The position numbers and the translations under genes were made by a program. Under the pieces are notes generated by a model. It saw only the letters and a list, made by a program, of their open reading frames with translations. It did not search any database and was not told the origin of the DNA. Positions 17,245-25,630 of a stretch of DNA of 64,000 nt are shown one piece after another. This stretch comes from Candidatus Poribacteria bacterium (GTDB lineage: Bacteria > Poribacteria > WGA-4E > PCPOR2b): contig JAJECO010000084.1 in assembly GCA_022822005.1 (NCBI GenBank), forward strand, positions 115,818-179,817. The letters run 5' to 3'. Every line of letters begins with the position of its first letter. The first letter of the stretch is position 1.

Positions 17245-17853
17245 TTACGCCGCCCTGTGCGCAACAACAATAAATCCAGTCAAGCCGCCGAGGAGGACCT
17301 GAAAACCTGTTTGATAAAGCAAGATAGTGAAAGGTTGACACAGGAAGACCAATCCAAGCACAATTCCGCCGATTGAGACACGCTCGACTACCAATTTCCG
17401 TGGGGATACAATCGCGAGCACAATTATACCCGTCAAGATAAGGTGGAGTCCACTACCTTGCAGAAGTTCGCTAAAAGATTGGTAAAGGGCAACAAGTCCG
17501 GTTACCACGATAATCGCTGCTGCACTTCCAACAATCTTTTTGGCAGCGTCACTCCTCAAGCCTATTGTCATACCAAAAGCGATCGCGCTCGCAGCGAGTA
17601 GGTGAAAAGCAGAACCCCCTAAAATTGGAGGGATGGGCAAATACAGAAATGAAAAGCCAGCGATGAGTCCTAACCCAGCGAGAACCTCAATAACTCGCTT
17701 CGCCGAAAAGGAGAGGGAGGATAAAATAGCGGAAATGATCAGCAGGGGCAAAGCAATACCCCGGACCAAAATTGAATACGGTTGATAGAGAAAGGCCAAA
17801 CCGACAATTAGTGATCCAACAGCGATAAGCTGATTACGACGTTGCTTTGTCAT
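17245..17853 (-). CDS. Small multi-pass membrane protein with four internal repeats
   Basis: 202 residues, almost wholly hydrophobic with about eight short transmembrane segments. A roughly 45-residue unit recurs four times with the pattern G-hydrophobic-FLYQP-x-x-LL-x-G: LAFLYQPYSILVRG, FSFLYLPIPPILGG, LVALYQSFSELLQG, LVFLCQPFTILLYQ. No catalytic motif or known family is recognisable. It is the last gene of a probable four-gene minus-strand unit (LON-domain, PgsA, coiled-coil, this one), 63 bases after its neighbour. Function unknown. The repeat suggests origin by internal duplication of a two-helix hairpin. Confidence 0.7.
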   Translation of the reverse strand: MTKQRRNQLIAVGSLIVGLAFLYQPYSILVRGIALPLLIISAILSSLSFSAKRVIEVLAGLGLIAGFSFLYLPIPPILGGSAFHLLAASAIAFGMTIGLRSDAAKKIVGSAAAIIVVTGLVALYQSFSELLQGSGLHLILTGIIVLAIVSPRKLVVERVSIGGIVLGLVFLCQPFTILLYQTGFQVLLGGLTGFIVVAHRAA

Positions 17854-17916
17854 GGGTTGCGGTCCCCCAAAAGTGCAGACAGCCCCAGCATCGGGTATAG
17901 TTTGCCAGAAGACTTC

Positions 17917-18411
17917 CTACGATCCCCTCGATTCTCGTCGTCCGAAGATGTTCCAAAACCCCTTACGGGAAGCAGCTTCAGCCTCTTCCCGTAGCTGAAT
18001 CTGCTCTGTTAGTTCCCCCTCCAATGCCTCCACCCTTTTTTGTAAATCTTTGATGAGGTGCTGCAATTGATCATTTTGCTCCTGTAACTCCTGATGCTTG
18101 CTTGTCAAACCTGCATTCTCATCCTGAACGAGCATCAGGTGCAACACCTGACTGGCAAGATTTTCAATAATATCGGAAGTCGGGATGTTAAAAGCCAATT
18201 TGGTGATGAGTAGCGGCAAGCCCTCACGCGCTAAGAGCAAGGTCTGGGGTTGGGAGGGCGAGGCGTTTGCACCCGCTTTTTCTCCCGAAGCATCAAGGAC
18301 GGACAGATAAGGGGCGAGATCTTCATCACGACGTTCAAGGGTCTGTCGAATTATGACCTCTTCCACGCCAATCATATTCGCAATTTCGGATAGAGTGAGC
18401 GGAGTTGACAT
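17917..18411 (-). CDS. Small HTH-like plus coiled-coil protein, unknown function
   Basis: 164 residues. Residues 1-35 (LTLSEIANMIGVEEVIIRQTL) resemble a helix-turn-helix or MerR-type lead. A linker follows, then a long heptad-rich coiled coil (about 90-150: HQELQEQNDQLQHLIKDLQKR and on) and a basic tail (FWNIFGRRESRGS). It has no transmembrane segment. The gene begins 24 bases after the pgsA stop, implying co-transcription. It could be a DNA-binding or membrane-associated adaptor; the sequence supports no specific function. Confidence 0.7.
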   Translation of the reverse strand: MSTPLTLSEIANMIGVEEVIIRQTLERRDEDLAPYLSVLDASGEKAGANASPSQPQTLLLAREGLPLLITKLAFNIPTSDIIENLASQVLHLMLVQDENAGLTSKHQELQEQNDQLQHLIKDLQKRVEALEGELTEQIQLREEAEAASRKGFWNIFGRRESRGS

Positions 18412-18435
18412 GTTTTACGTTCTCTGACTTGGCCG

Positions 18436-19059
18436 TCAAATCGCTTTGTCGGACTGGGTTTTGTTCTGTTGCAACAAACGCAGCAGCTGCCAACTATAGT
18501 TCAAAGCTGAAATTACCGCAAACATCAGACCGACGCACAAAACATAAAAGGGATTAAATGGAGGGGTTAAGCCGCTATCCGCTAAAACGTAGAGAACCAA
18601 GGCAGTTGCGAGGAAGAAGGTTGTGCACTTGCCCCACCTGTCAGATCGGGCAATGGTTTGCGTTCGATGAAAAAGAAAAATGTTGGCAACTACAATCAAA
18701 ACATCTCGAATAATCACAACAATAAATGCCCAGCGCGGGAAGCTTGAATTAGATAAAATGAGGGCGACAATCACCGCGCTGATTATTGCCTTATCAGCAA
18801 TCGGATCCAAAATCTTGCCCAGATTGGTACGCTGATTCAGACGCCGTGCAAAATAACCGTCAAGCATGTCGGTCAGAATTGCCAGCCCCCCTATCACCAA
18901 AGCCGCGAAGTGAGATCGACGGACAATGCTATCAAAAAGGAATGGAGTCAATCCAAGCCGTATTATAGATAACAAGTTGCTGACATAGAAAAAATTTCGC
19001 ACTGGAATTAGCGAACCAGATGTTTGAGGAGAGCGATTTGAAGCGACTTGACGTTGCAT
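18436..19059 (-). CDS. pgsA: CDP-alcohol phosphatidyltransferase, PgsA-like
   Basis: 207 residues with several transmembrane helices. The full CDP-OH-P transferase signature D-x2-D-G-x2-A-R-x8-G-x3-D-x3-D is present: DMLDGYFARR followed by LGKILDPIADK. This is the metal-binding site that condenses CDP-diacylglycerol with an alcohol. Length, topology and the N-terminal FYVSNLLSIIRLGLTPF segment fit phosphatidylglycerophosphate synthase (glycerol-3-phosphate acceptor), an inner-membrane enzyme of anionic phospholipid synthesis; a cardiolipin- or inositol-type acceptor cannot be excluded. GAGGA before the ATG supports the start. It lies 43 bases after the LON-domain gene and 24 before the coiled-coil gene. 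Confidence 0.9.
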   Translation of the reverse strand: MQRQVASNRSPQTSGSLIPVRNFFYVSNLLSIIRLGLTPFLFDSIVRRSHFAALVIGGLAILTDMLDGYFARRLNQRTNLGKILDPIADKAIISAVIVALILSNSSFPRWAFIVVIIRDVLIVVANIFLFHRTQTIARSDRWGKCTTFFLATALVLYVLADSGLTPPFNPFYVLCVGLMFAVISALNYSWQLLRLLQQNKTQSDKAI

Positions 19060-19102
19060 CGTTGTCCTCGATTCCGAGAGCGGCGATGAAAAGAATCGCC
19101 GT

Positions 19103-19840
19103 CTAATTCAGAGAAGCCTTTTTCCACGGTGACATATTAGTGTCATGTTTTTCAAAACTTCTTCGAGCGAGCAAGCTTATTTTTAATCTTCGATTTTCTC
19201 GTTCAAGAAGCTCGATTTCCCGGTCCAAAAGCTGATGCACGGATAATGTCTCTAACAACTGCTGTTTGTCTGTCAAAGGAATCTGGAGCCGTGTCGCTAT
19301 CTGATAAGATAAATGGTCAGGTTCCGTCGGAATTTCATCGGCAATCTTCCACTGGGGGATCAATTTAGCCAACAACGATTCGTAGGTTCGGTATAATTGG
19401 ATGGCTCGGACAGCGCGCATCTCAGGGTCTTCAAGTAGCTCCGTATCATCTTCCTCCAACATCCGAACTTGACCAACTAAATACGGTAGATCCCGCCGAG
19501 TCTTCATGATTTCAAAGCGATGCTGTCCCAGCGTTATCAGATTCATTCGACCATCTTCAAACCGATCAACTTCGATGATTTTGACGGCGGTACCAACGAG
19601 ATAGGGTTCGGCATCTTCACCCACTTCTGTCCCTTTTTTGATGAGAACGACACCGAAAAGCCGATCATTATCCAAGCAATATTGGATCATCAATCGATAT
19701 CTTTGTTCAAAAATGTGGAGCGGCAAGACACCGCCCGGGAACAGGACTACCTCCAGCGGAAAGAGGGGCATTTCATCCTCAGCAAGTTCTTGGACTAAAT
19801 CGGTCTGCATGCGATAACCCCCGATCGGATCGATGGACAT
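19103..19840 (-). CDS. LON substrate-binding-domain (LON N-domain) protein
   Basis: 245 residues. The sequence matches the N-terminal domain of Lon protease: MPLFPLEVVLFPGGVLPLHI followed by FEQRYRLMI, then GTAVKIIEVDRFEDGRMNL and the C-terminal helical stretch QLLETLSVHQLLDREIELL. There is no AAA+ or protease domain, so this is the free-standing LON-domain type often found in bacteria, possibly a substrate adaptor. A second in-frame ATG at 19810, preceded by GGGGG seven bases upstream, may be the real start; the N-terminal extension is not part of the domain. It heads the unit with pgsA and is divergent from the AMMECR1 gene. Confidence 0.88.
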   Translation of the reverse strand: MSIDPIGGYRMQTDLVQELAEDEMPLFPLEVVLFPGGVLPLHIFEQRYRLMIQYCLDNDRLFGVVLIKKGTEVGEDAEPYLVGTAVKIIEVDRFEDGRMNLITLGQHRFEIMKTRRDLPYLVGQVRMLEEDDTELLEDPEMRAVRAIQLYRTYESLLAKLIPQWKIADEIPTEPDHLSYQIATRLQIPLTDKQQLLETLSVHQLLDREIELLERENRRLKISLLARRSFEKHDTNMSPWKKASLN

Positions 19841-19984
19841 AAAAGTTGCATGTTTTCGCTAGTTTCAAGTGTAGCACACGATACGATGAGTGTCAATAAA
19901 GAAATAAGTCAATCACCTGCACGAGATTCAGAAAACGGAGAAATAAACCGCGATATCGTGCGTGAAAAAGGAGCGGTGGGGCAG

Positions 19985-20527
19985 ATGAAAGTTGCATCAA
20001 AAGACACCCTACTACAGATTGCAAGAGACGCGATAACATGTCATCTTGAGGACAGGATACCCGCAAAGCTACCAAGTTTAGATGCAGAACTACTACAGAA
20101 ATTGGGCGCGTTCGTGACCTTACAGGAAGGGGACCAGCTGCGTGGGTGTGTCGGTCAAATTACATCCGACAAGCCGCTATATGAAACTGTTGCACAAGCT
20201 GCGATCGCTGCCGCGACCCGCGACCCACGCTTCCATCAGGTGGATCTCTTGGAAATGCCAGAACTCACAATCGAGATTTCTGTCCTGACACCCCTACAGC
20301 CGCTTCGACATCTTGAAGACTTGGAAATCGGTATCCACGGGCTGTATATCAAAAACGATACATACAGCGGACTGCTACTGCCACAAGTCGCAGCCGCGTA
20401 CAACTGGAATCGCACCCAATTTCTTCAGCAGACCTGCAAAAAAGCGCAGCTGCCGGAGGAGGCATGGCAAGATCCAGCAACAGAGATATATCTATTCAGT
20501 CCACAGGTCTTCAGGGAGGGCGACTAA
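19985..20527 (+). CDS. AMMECR1-domain protein (AmmeMemoRadiSam system protein A type)
   Basis: 180 residues from the preferred start. The invariant family motif LRGCVG (GDQLRGCVGQITSDKPL) is present, with AAIAAATRDPRF, LTIEISVLTPLQPL and the C-terminal WQDPATEIYLFSPQVF. The family occurs in all domains; in many bacteria it travels with MEMO1 and a radical-SAM protein, neither of which is here. Function is unsettled. The ATG at 19985 has AAAGGAG about 11 bases upstream. Longer frames starting at 19886 or 19850 lack a ribosome site and add a polar, non-conserved N-terminus that would overlap the divergent promoter region. Confidence 0.9.
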   Translation: MKVASKDTLLQIARDAITCHLEDRIPAKLPSLDAELLQKLGAFVTLQEGDQLRGCVGQITSDKPLYETVAQAAIAAATRDPRFHQVDLLEMPELTIEISVLTPLQPLRHLEDLEIGIHGLYIKNDTYSGLLLPQVAAAYNWNRTQFLQQTCKKAQLPEEAWQDPATEIYLFSPQVFREGD

Positions 20528-20548
20528 CTTTGCAAGATCCAATTTGCA

Positions 20549-21883
20549 CTACCCGCTCTCATTGCTTTGCTTGATGCCTTTTCGGCGTGTATAGAACTTC
20601 GGAGTCCCCTGAAACTTATTCCGATAATAGGTGACAGTTCGCCGCGCAATTTTTGTGTCATATTCCCGTTCAAGGATCGCTGCAAGCTCCGCATCACTGA
20701 ACGGCTTCTCACGCTTGCCCGATCCCAATTCTTGCCGTTCTCGCACAGCGATTAAGCGATGGACAACCTCCCCTTTGCTCTGGCAAAAGAATTTGAGCGG
20801 TAGGACACCTGTGGGCGTGTCAATAAGTTTATCCTGCAAGATACGGCTGACGGTGGATTCATGCTCACCAGATTCTCTGGAGAGTTGGGCTTGGGTCAAC
20901 GGTTTTAGATGCAATTCATCCCCACTGACGAAGTAACGATACTGGTACTCATAGATAAACATAACGATCCGGAAAGTAAGGCTTTTTCGCTGATTGATAA
21001 GCCGAAGTTGATCGAGCAGCTGTGCCGTTTCTTTATCAGTGTCCTGATCGTTAGGGATCTGGATCTGGTAGCGAGAATTATACTCAATTTCCGATGCGAC
21101 CTGAATTTCAGCGCGGGGCGGATTGTTGAGCCGTTGTACCGTTGCCACTGTGTGGGAAGATTGACTCGACGACGAAGGCGTATCGACAACCGTAACCTGC
21201 GCCGAACTCGCAATCTGTACTCTATCTACAAGGTCACGAATCTCACGAACCACGGTTAGCGGAATCCCCAGTTCCTCACCAATATCCTCTGACTCAGCCC
21301 CCGCATCCATAAAGTATTCGACAAACTCCGACTGTGTGATGTCGTATGCCTCTGTCAACTTCGCAAGTTCGTCATAAGGCTCCGCCGACTCAATCGGCAT
21401 CTGCGCTGTCGGCGGCTCACGAAATTCTGGATCATCAAGACGCAGATGAAACCCCGGATCATCTTCGTAGCCCGCCCAAGATCGCTTGAGATGACGACAG
21501 TATTCAAGCGCGTGAAGAAGTCGTCCGCGTGGCACCCGATATTTGACCGCCAATTCCACAATGTGCCGCCGTGCATCCTCCCGAAAAAAATCGCGTTGCC
21601 AGTCGCCGCGTTCCTCAATCTCGAACTCCTGCATAAATTCCATAAACTGACGGTCTTGGAACTCCTCATACAGATGCCGCGGAATCCGTCCCTGAAAGCT
21701 GGTTTTTTGCACATGTCCTTCCTCAACCAAACGCTGAAAGGCTTGCTGCGATTCGACCTCCCGCACATATTCCTGAAATTCCCGCTCATTCTGTGTCAAC
21801 AGGTCAAGATACGCGTCAGGGGGACGCACAGATCTTACAGTGGGTACAACTGAGATTTGTGGTTGGGGTCCGATAACACGCAT
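20549..21883 (-). CDS. rpoN: Divergent RNA polymerase sigma-54 factor (RpoN-like)
   Basis: 444 residues. The C-terminal DNA-binding half is clear: SLTFRIVMFIYEYQYRYFVSG, the HTH with HESTVSR (341-347) and GVLPLKFF, and the RpoN box ARRTVTYYRN (413-422; canonical ARRTVAKYRE), which contacts the -24 element. The N-terminal region I is unusual: the glutamine-rich MTPQLQQAIKLLQ segment that contacts activators and the -12 element is not recognisable. In its place is an acidic charged stretch (FQEYVREVESQQAFQRLVEEG). The core-binding middle is helical and acidic. No AAA+ enhancer-binding protein is in the window. It could be a true but diverged sigma-54 or a paralogue with altered activator dependence. 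Confidence 0.85.
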   Translation of the reverse strand: MRVIGPQPQISVVPTVRSVRPPDAYLDLLTQNEREFQEYVREVESQQAFQRLVEEGHVQKTSFQGRIPRHLYEEFQDRQFMEFMQEFEIEERGDWQRDFFREDARRHIVELAVKYRVPRGRLLHALEYCRHLKRSWAGYEDDPGFHLRLDDPEFREPPTAQMPIESAEPYDELAKLTEAYDITQSEFVEYFMDAGAESEDIGEELGIPLTVVREIRDLVDRVQIASSAQVTVVDTPSSSSQSSHTVATVQRLNNPPRAEIQVASEIEYNSRYQIQIPNDQDTDKETAQLLDQLRLINQRKSLTFRIVMFIYEYQYRYFVSGDELHLKPLTQAQLSRESGEHESTVSRILQDKLIDTPTGVLPLKFFCQSKGEVVHRLIAVRERQELGSGKREKPFSDAELAAILEREYDTKIARRTVTYYRNKFQGTPKFYTRRKGIKQSNESG

Positions 21884-22004
21884 ACGCGCTTCCTCACTAA
21901 ATGCTGTTCTATCCTATAAGTTAGCAAGCCATTAAACAAACGTCAATTCAAAAACACCCGATTACCGGTAATGGAAATTATACCAGCGACCATTCTACTA
22001 TCAA

Positions 22005-23519
22005 CTAAGGCTGGAATCTGAACCTCTCTACCAAAGATCGGTACAACGGCAAGAATAGCACAACCGCCGTGATAACAAGAATAATCAATGTGATAGGACG
22101 AGACCATAGAAACGAGAGGCTACTATCATTGATCAACAGCGCGCGCCTGAGATTTTCTTCAAGCAGCCCCCCTAATACGAATCCGAGCAGCATCGGCGCC
22201 ATCGGAAAATCGAGGAGCCGAAAAAAGAGAGCGCAGGCGGCAAATCCCACCATCAGATAGATATCAAAGTTATTGAAAGAGACCAAGTAAACACCGATGA
22301 GTGAAAAGAAAAGAACAAATGGGACGAGAAACGGTTTCGGCACAGCGAGTAGCCGGGCGATATAAGGAATCAGTGGCAGGTTTAGGATTAACAAAACAAC
22401 GTTCCCTAAATACATCGACACAATCACTGACCAGAACACGTCGGGCCGTTCCGCAAACAGACGGGGCCCCGGTTGCACCCCGTAAGAAATCAGTGCACCT
22501 AACATCACGGCAGTTGTCCCAGATCCTGGAATCCCCAGAGTGAGCAACGGCACAAACGAACCCGTTGACGCCGCATTGTTCGCCGTCTCCGGTGCCGCGA
22601 GTCCTTTTAAGCTGCCCTTACCGAATTGGAGTTTTGCCGCCCCTTTGGCAAGCGCTTGTTCCATCCCGTAAGCCAAAAACGAGGCAATTGTCGCACCGGC
22701 GCCGGGTAGCACGCCGATAAAGAAACCTAATACTGAGGATCTGCCAACGCTCGGCGCGATTTCCTTGAATTCCTGCTTTGAAACTTTAAGGCTGCCGAAT
22801 TTTTCCTTGACGGCGGTTTCGACAGCGTTAGATGTCTCCCCCGGCTTTAGTACCGAAATGAGCGCTTCCGAGAGTGCAAAGGTCGCCATAGCGAGCAGCA
22901 GAAAACTGATGCCATCAATCAGATCCAGCTGTCCCAACGTAAAACGCTGAATCCCCGTCGAATTATCTGTGCCAACAGTGGACAACATCACACCCAAAAC
23001 TGTCATGAGGATAGCCTTCAGGAATTGACCCTTCCCCGCAAAAGCGGAGACAGCCGTGAGCCCCATCACCATCAGCGCGAAGTAATCAGCGGATTGGAAG
23101 CTCAACGATACAACAGCAAGGGCAGGAGCCGCAAGCAGCAGAAACAGCGCGCCGATTGTTCCTCCGGAAAACGATGAATACGCAGCGGTGGCGAGTGCTT
23201 TGCCCGCCTTTCCTGCCTGTGCGAGGGGATAGCCATCGAAGGAGGTGGCGACGGTCGAAGCCTCGCCCGGCGTGTTCAGCAGGATTGAAGAGGTTGACCC
23301 ACCAAAAACAGCTCCATAATAGACACCCGCCATGAGAATCAATCCCGATGATGGCTCAAAACCGTAAGTTATTGGAATCATCAGAGCGATTGTGGAGATT
23401 GGACCCAATCCGGGCAACATACCGATAAATGTGCCGGCAAAAACACCCAGAGACACCATCAGAATGTTGGTGAAGGTAAATGCGGTCGAGAGTCCCGTCA
23501 TTATGCCTTCTAATACCAT
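22005..23519 (-). CDS. tctA: Tripartite tricarboxylate transporter large membrane subunit TctA
   Basis: 504 residues, about twelve transmembrane helices. The family signatures GTFIGMLPGLGPISTIALMIP and its internal repeat GFFIGVLPGAGATIASFLAYG are both present, plus VYYGAVFGGSTSSILLNTPGE. TctA is the main transport channel of the TTT uptake system, which moves di- and tricarboxylates or related acids with an extracytoplasmic binding protein. GGAG eight bases before the ATG. It follows tctB by 29 bases and is last in the tctC-tctB-tctA unit. The substrate is set by TctC and cannot be read here; organic acids would fit the catabolic neighbours. Confidence 0.95.
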   Translation of the reverse strand: MVLEGIMTGLSTAFTFTNILMVSLGVFAGTFIGMLPGLGPISTIALMIPITYGFEPSSGLILMAGVYYGAVFGGSTSSILLNTPGEASTVATSFDGYPLAQAGKAGKALATAAYSSFSGGTIGALFLLLAAPALAVVSLSFQSADYFALMVMGLTAVSAFAGKGQFLKAILMTVLGVMLSTVGTDNSTGIQRFTLGQLDLIDGISFLLLAMATFALSEALISVLKPGETSNAVETAVKEKFGSLKVSKQEFKEIAPSVGRSSVLGFFIGVLPGAGATIASFLAYGMEQALAKGAAKLQFGKGSLKGLAAPETANNAASTGSFVPLLTLGIPGSGTTAVMLGALISYGVQPGPRLFAERPDVFWSVIVSMYLGNVVLLILNLPLIPYIARLLAVPKPFLVPFVLFFSLIGVYLVSFNNFDIYLMVGFAACALFFRLLDFPMAPMLLGFVLGGLLEENLRRALLINDSSLSFLWSRPITLIILVITAVVLFLPLYRSLVERFRFQP

Positions 23520-23548
23520 CGGTTTAACTCCAAGCTGTTAGGTGCAGA

Positions 23549-24037
23549 CTAATTCGCTTCCAAGAAGCGCAACACACCGGGTTCAAGGTAGATTCTTAGC
23601 AGTTGCGTCAAGATGAACCAGAAACCGACAGTCACACCGATTGAAACCAACAGCATCAGCTTGATTCGTCGTTCGCCCATCGCCCAAAATCCGCCGTAAA
23701 GAAAAAGGATAGTCGCGATTAAGAATCCGAGGGATTTGAGGATCAATCCATAACCAGCCATCAGTAGAAAGAGGAACGCTGCACACCTCCAATCCAGTCC
23801 CTTAAAAGCATCTGCAAAAGAAGATCCATCCCTATCGCTATCAATACGCCGGGGAGCAGGAAGAACCAATATCAGCAAGGATGCGACAATTCCCGTTGCA
23901 CTCAACGCTATCGGTAGACTGGAAGGGGTCACGCCAGTGTCTTCGACTCCCGGTGCCTCTGGAATATTGAACGCCATTGCACCATAAACTATTGAAAGTG
24001 CAAGAATAACAAGTGCCCCCACCTTATCTTTTCTCAT
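23549..24037 (-). CDS. tctB: Tripartite tricarboxylate transporter small membrane subunit TctB
   Basis: 162 residues from the ATG at 24037 (a TTG one codon earlier is possible); a GGTGGGGG Shine-Dalgarno-like stretch precedes it. Four predicted transmembrane helices in the typical TctB layout: helix 1 VGALVILALSIVYGAMAF, a loop with GVTPSSLPIALS, then LPIALSATGIVASLLILVL, and a C-terminal pair around LGFLIATILFLYGGFWAMGE. TctB pairs with TctA in the membrane and is poorly conserved outside this topology, so context matters: it sits between tctC and tctA on one strand. Confidence 0.88.
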   Translation of the reverse strand: MRKDKVGALVILALSIVYGAMAFNIPEAPGVEDTGVTPSSLPIALSATGIVASLLILVLPAPRRIDSDRDGSSFADAFKGLDWRCAAFLFLLMAGYGLILKSLGFLIATILFLYGGFWAMGERRIKLMLLVSIGVTVGFWFILTQLLRIYLEPGVLRFLEAN

Positions 24038-24098
24038 CAATCCCCCACCTTGTGCATCGTATCCCCTTCCACATAATCTCCATTGCCACCGCCAGAAC

Positions 24099-24234
24099 TA
24101 TGGTGAATTAGAGAAATAAGTGGACATTTACCAATACTCCGACATTCCTGAAGTTGCCAAAGTCCCCCTGACAAGGGGGATTTAGGGGGTTGCCTTTAAT
24201 TGGGAATATCCAAGTAATTCTAAAATCTACCATA
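24099..24234. repeat. Dispersed repeat family A, copy 3, inside the tct operon
   Basis: Starts TATGGTGAATTAGAGAAATA, carries the core CCCCCTGACAAGGGGGATTT, and ends AAAATCTACCATAA. The ends form a short imperfect inverted repeat (TATGGT/ACCATA). It fills most of the 207-bp gap between tctC and tctB, so a transcript must read through it. Confidence 0.85.
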
Positions 24235-24244
24235 AATAACAACA

Positions 24245-25228
24245 TCATTCGAGAAACCCAAGCTCACGCATCAATTCACCGATAACCTTCTCCTGTCCTT
24301 CCAAAAAGGTGGAGAATTCCTTCCCCGGTTTGAAGAGGTCCTCCCAACCGTTACGCGATCGCACATTCTTCCAAGCTGGCGTTTCATACATCTGTTTAAG
24401 GACACCAACATAGGTCGAAACCTGTGCGTCAGACAGCCCCGGCGGACCGAAGAAGCCGCGCCAATTGACAAAAGTAGCGTCGTACCCCAGTTCTTTCAAA
24501 GTGGGAATATCGGGGATCGCTGCAGACCGCTGCTCCGCAGTAATAGCGAGAATGCGAATCTGGCCAGACTGATGTTGCTCCAGCGCCTCCCCCAATCCGG
24601 TGGATAAAATCTCCGTTTCCCCAGACAACAATCCGGCAAGTGCCTTGCCGCCACCATCGTAAGGGATATATCGCACCGCTTTGGGGTCCTCCCCTGCCGC
24701 CTTAAACGCCAGTGCGGCGACAAGACCATCCATGCTGCGCCGACCCGACCCACCGCTAACTCTGAGTTGCCGAGGATTGGCACGAAAAGCCTCAATAACA
24801 TCTTCCCAACGCTGAAACGCTGAATCACTACGGACAGCAAACACGCCATAGTCCGCGATCACAGCCGCAACAGGCGTCAGATCTCGGAAAGTGTGCGGAA
24901 ACACCTTCTGTAAAGAGCGGATAAGGATTGGGGTCGAATTAACCAGCAATGTCCCCTGCTGACGTCGCGCCGTCTTGATTAGGTATGCGATTCCCTTTCC
25001 GCCGCTACCGCCAGACATATTCTGATACGATGCACGCTTGATGAGCTTCGATTTCGTTAAGGCTTCACCCACACCACGAGCGGTTCCATCCCAACCGCCA
25101 CCAGCACCCGCGGGGATAAGGAAATGTATTTTATCTAACTCCGCGTCAGCGTAAATCTGCCCGGCAAAGGCACACAGAACAGCCAGAAATACGCTGAGGA
25201 TCAAAAACATTCTATACGGTATATTCAC
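24245..25228 (-). CDS. tctC: Tripartite tricarboxylate transporter substrate-binding protein TctC
   Basis: 327 residues. A signal peptide (MFLILSVFLAVLCAFAGQIYA) directs it to the periplasm. The mature part matches the Bug/TctC family: IHFLIPAGAGGGWDGTARGV near the start, YQNMSGGSGGKGIAYL, AALAFKAAGEDPKAVRYIPY, ILAITAEQRS and the C-terminal GFFGPPGLSDAQV. It captures a carboxylate-type ligand and delivers it to TctAB. Start is a GTG at 25228 with AAGGA seven bases upstream. It is first in the operon; a family A repeat separates it from tctB, which could lower downstream expression and give the usual excess of binding protein (inference). Confidence 0.94.
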   Translation of the reverse strand: MNIPYRMFLILSVFLAVLCAFAGQIYADAELDKIHFLIPAGAGGGWDGTARGVGEALTKSKLIKRASYQNMSGGSGGKGIAYLIKTARRQQGTLLVNSTPILIRSLQKVFPHTFRDLTPVAAVIADYGVFAVRSDSAFQRWEDVIEAFRANPRQLRVSGGSGRRSMDGLVAALAFKAAGEDPKAVRYIPYDGGGKALAGLLSGETEILSTGLGEALEQHQSGQIRILAITAEQRSAAIPDIPTLKELGYDATFVNWRGFFGPPGLSDAQVSTYVGVLKQMYETPAWKNVRSRNGWEDLFKPGKEFSTFLEGQEKVIGELMRELGFLE

Positions 25229-25392
25229 TCAATTTTCCTTAACATATCGGGATAAGTACCTCATTGTATCGTCTCAACTGTACAACTCCTTTATAGCATA
25301 GAAGGAAAACCTCAAAATTTCAAGCCTCTAATAGTGCCATGATGTTTATCCGGATATCTGTACTGCTCCATCAACACCCCTAGGATCATTTA

Positions 25393-25502
25393 GTTTTCCT
25401 GTAGGAGGGATCTCCGAATCCCGACATCTCACTGTAGGCGTGATCTCCCGGTTGCACCTTTTCAAACAAGACGGGTAAAAAGCCTAAAACTGAATAGCCC
25501 TA
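25393..25502. repeat. Dispersed repeat family B, copy 3
   Basis: GTTTTCCTGTAGGAGGGATC at left and AAACTGAATAGCCCTA at right, as in the copies at 4239 and 13790. The middle is more diverged (ACTGTAGGCGTGATCTCC). Confidence 0.82.
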
Positions 25503-25519
25503 CAACACCCCTTTTTTGA

Positions 25520-25548
25520 TTGATGGAAAATCCCCTGTCTGCTACAAT
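25520..25548 (+). promoter_or_regulatory. Sigma-70-type promoter for the epimerase-PhyH unit
   Basis: TTGATG (25520-25525), 17-bp spacer, TACAAT (25543-25548), directly after a family B repeat and 83 bases before the epimerase ATG. Its position argues against a longer reading frame that would begin at 25520. Confidence 0.5.
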
Positions 25549-25630
25549 CTGGGCGACCAGAACGGTTCCGAGCAGGGGTCCATATTTCAGTGCAGACACT
25601 TCACACCCTCAAGCGAGAGGAGCAGAGATT

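Larger units (their letters stand above)
25229..25630. other. Divergent intergenic region with family B repeat and promoter
   Basis: Between tctC and the epimerase, transcribed away from each other. Holds the family B copy (25393-25502) and a sigma-70-like promoter (25520-25548). No coding sequence seen. Confidence 0.7.

Noticed and set aside
25520..25630. N-terminal extension of the epimerase
   Set aside because: The TTG start coincides with the -35 box; the ATG at 25631 has a strong ribosome site and begins exactly at the Rossmann strand.
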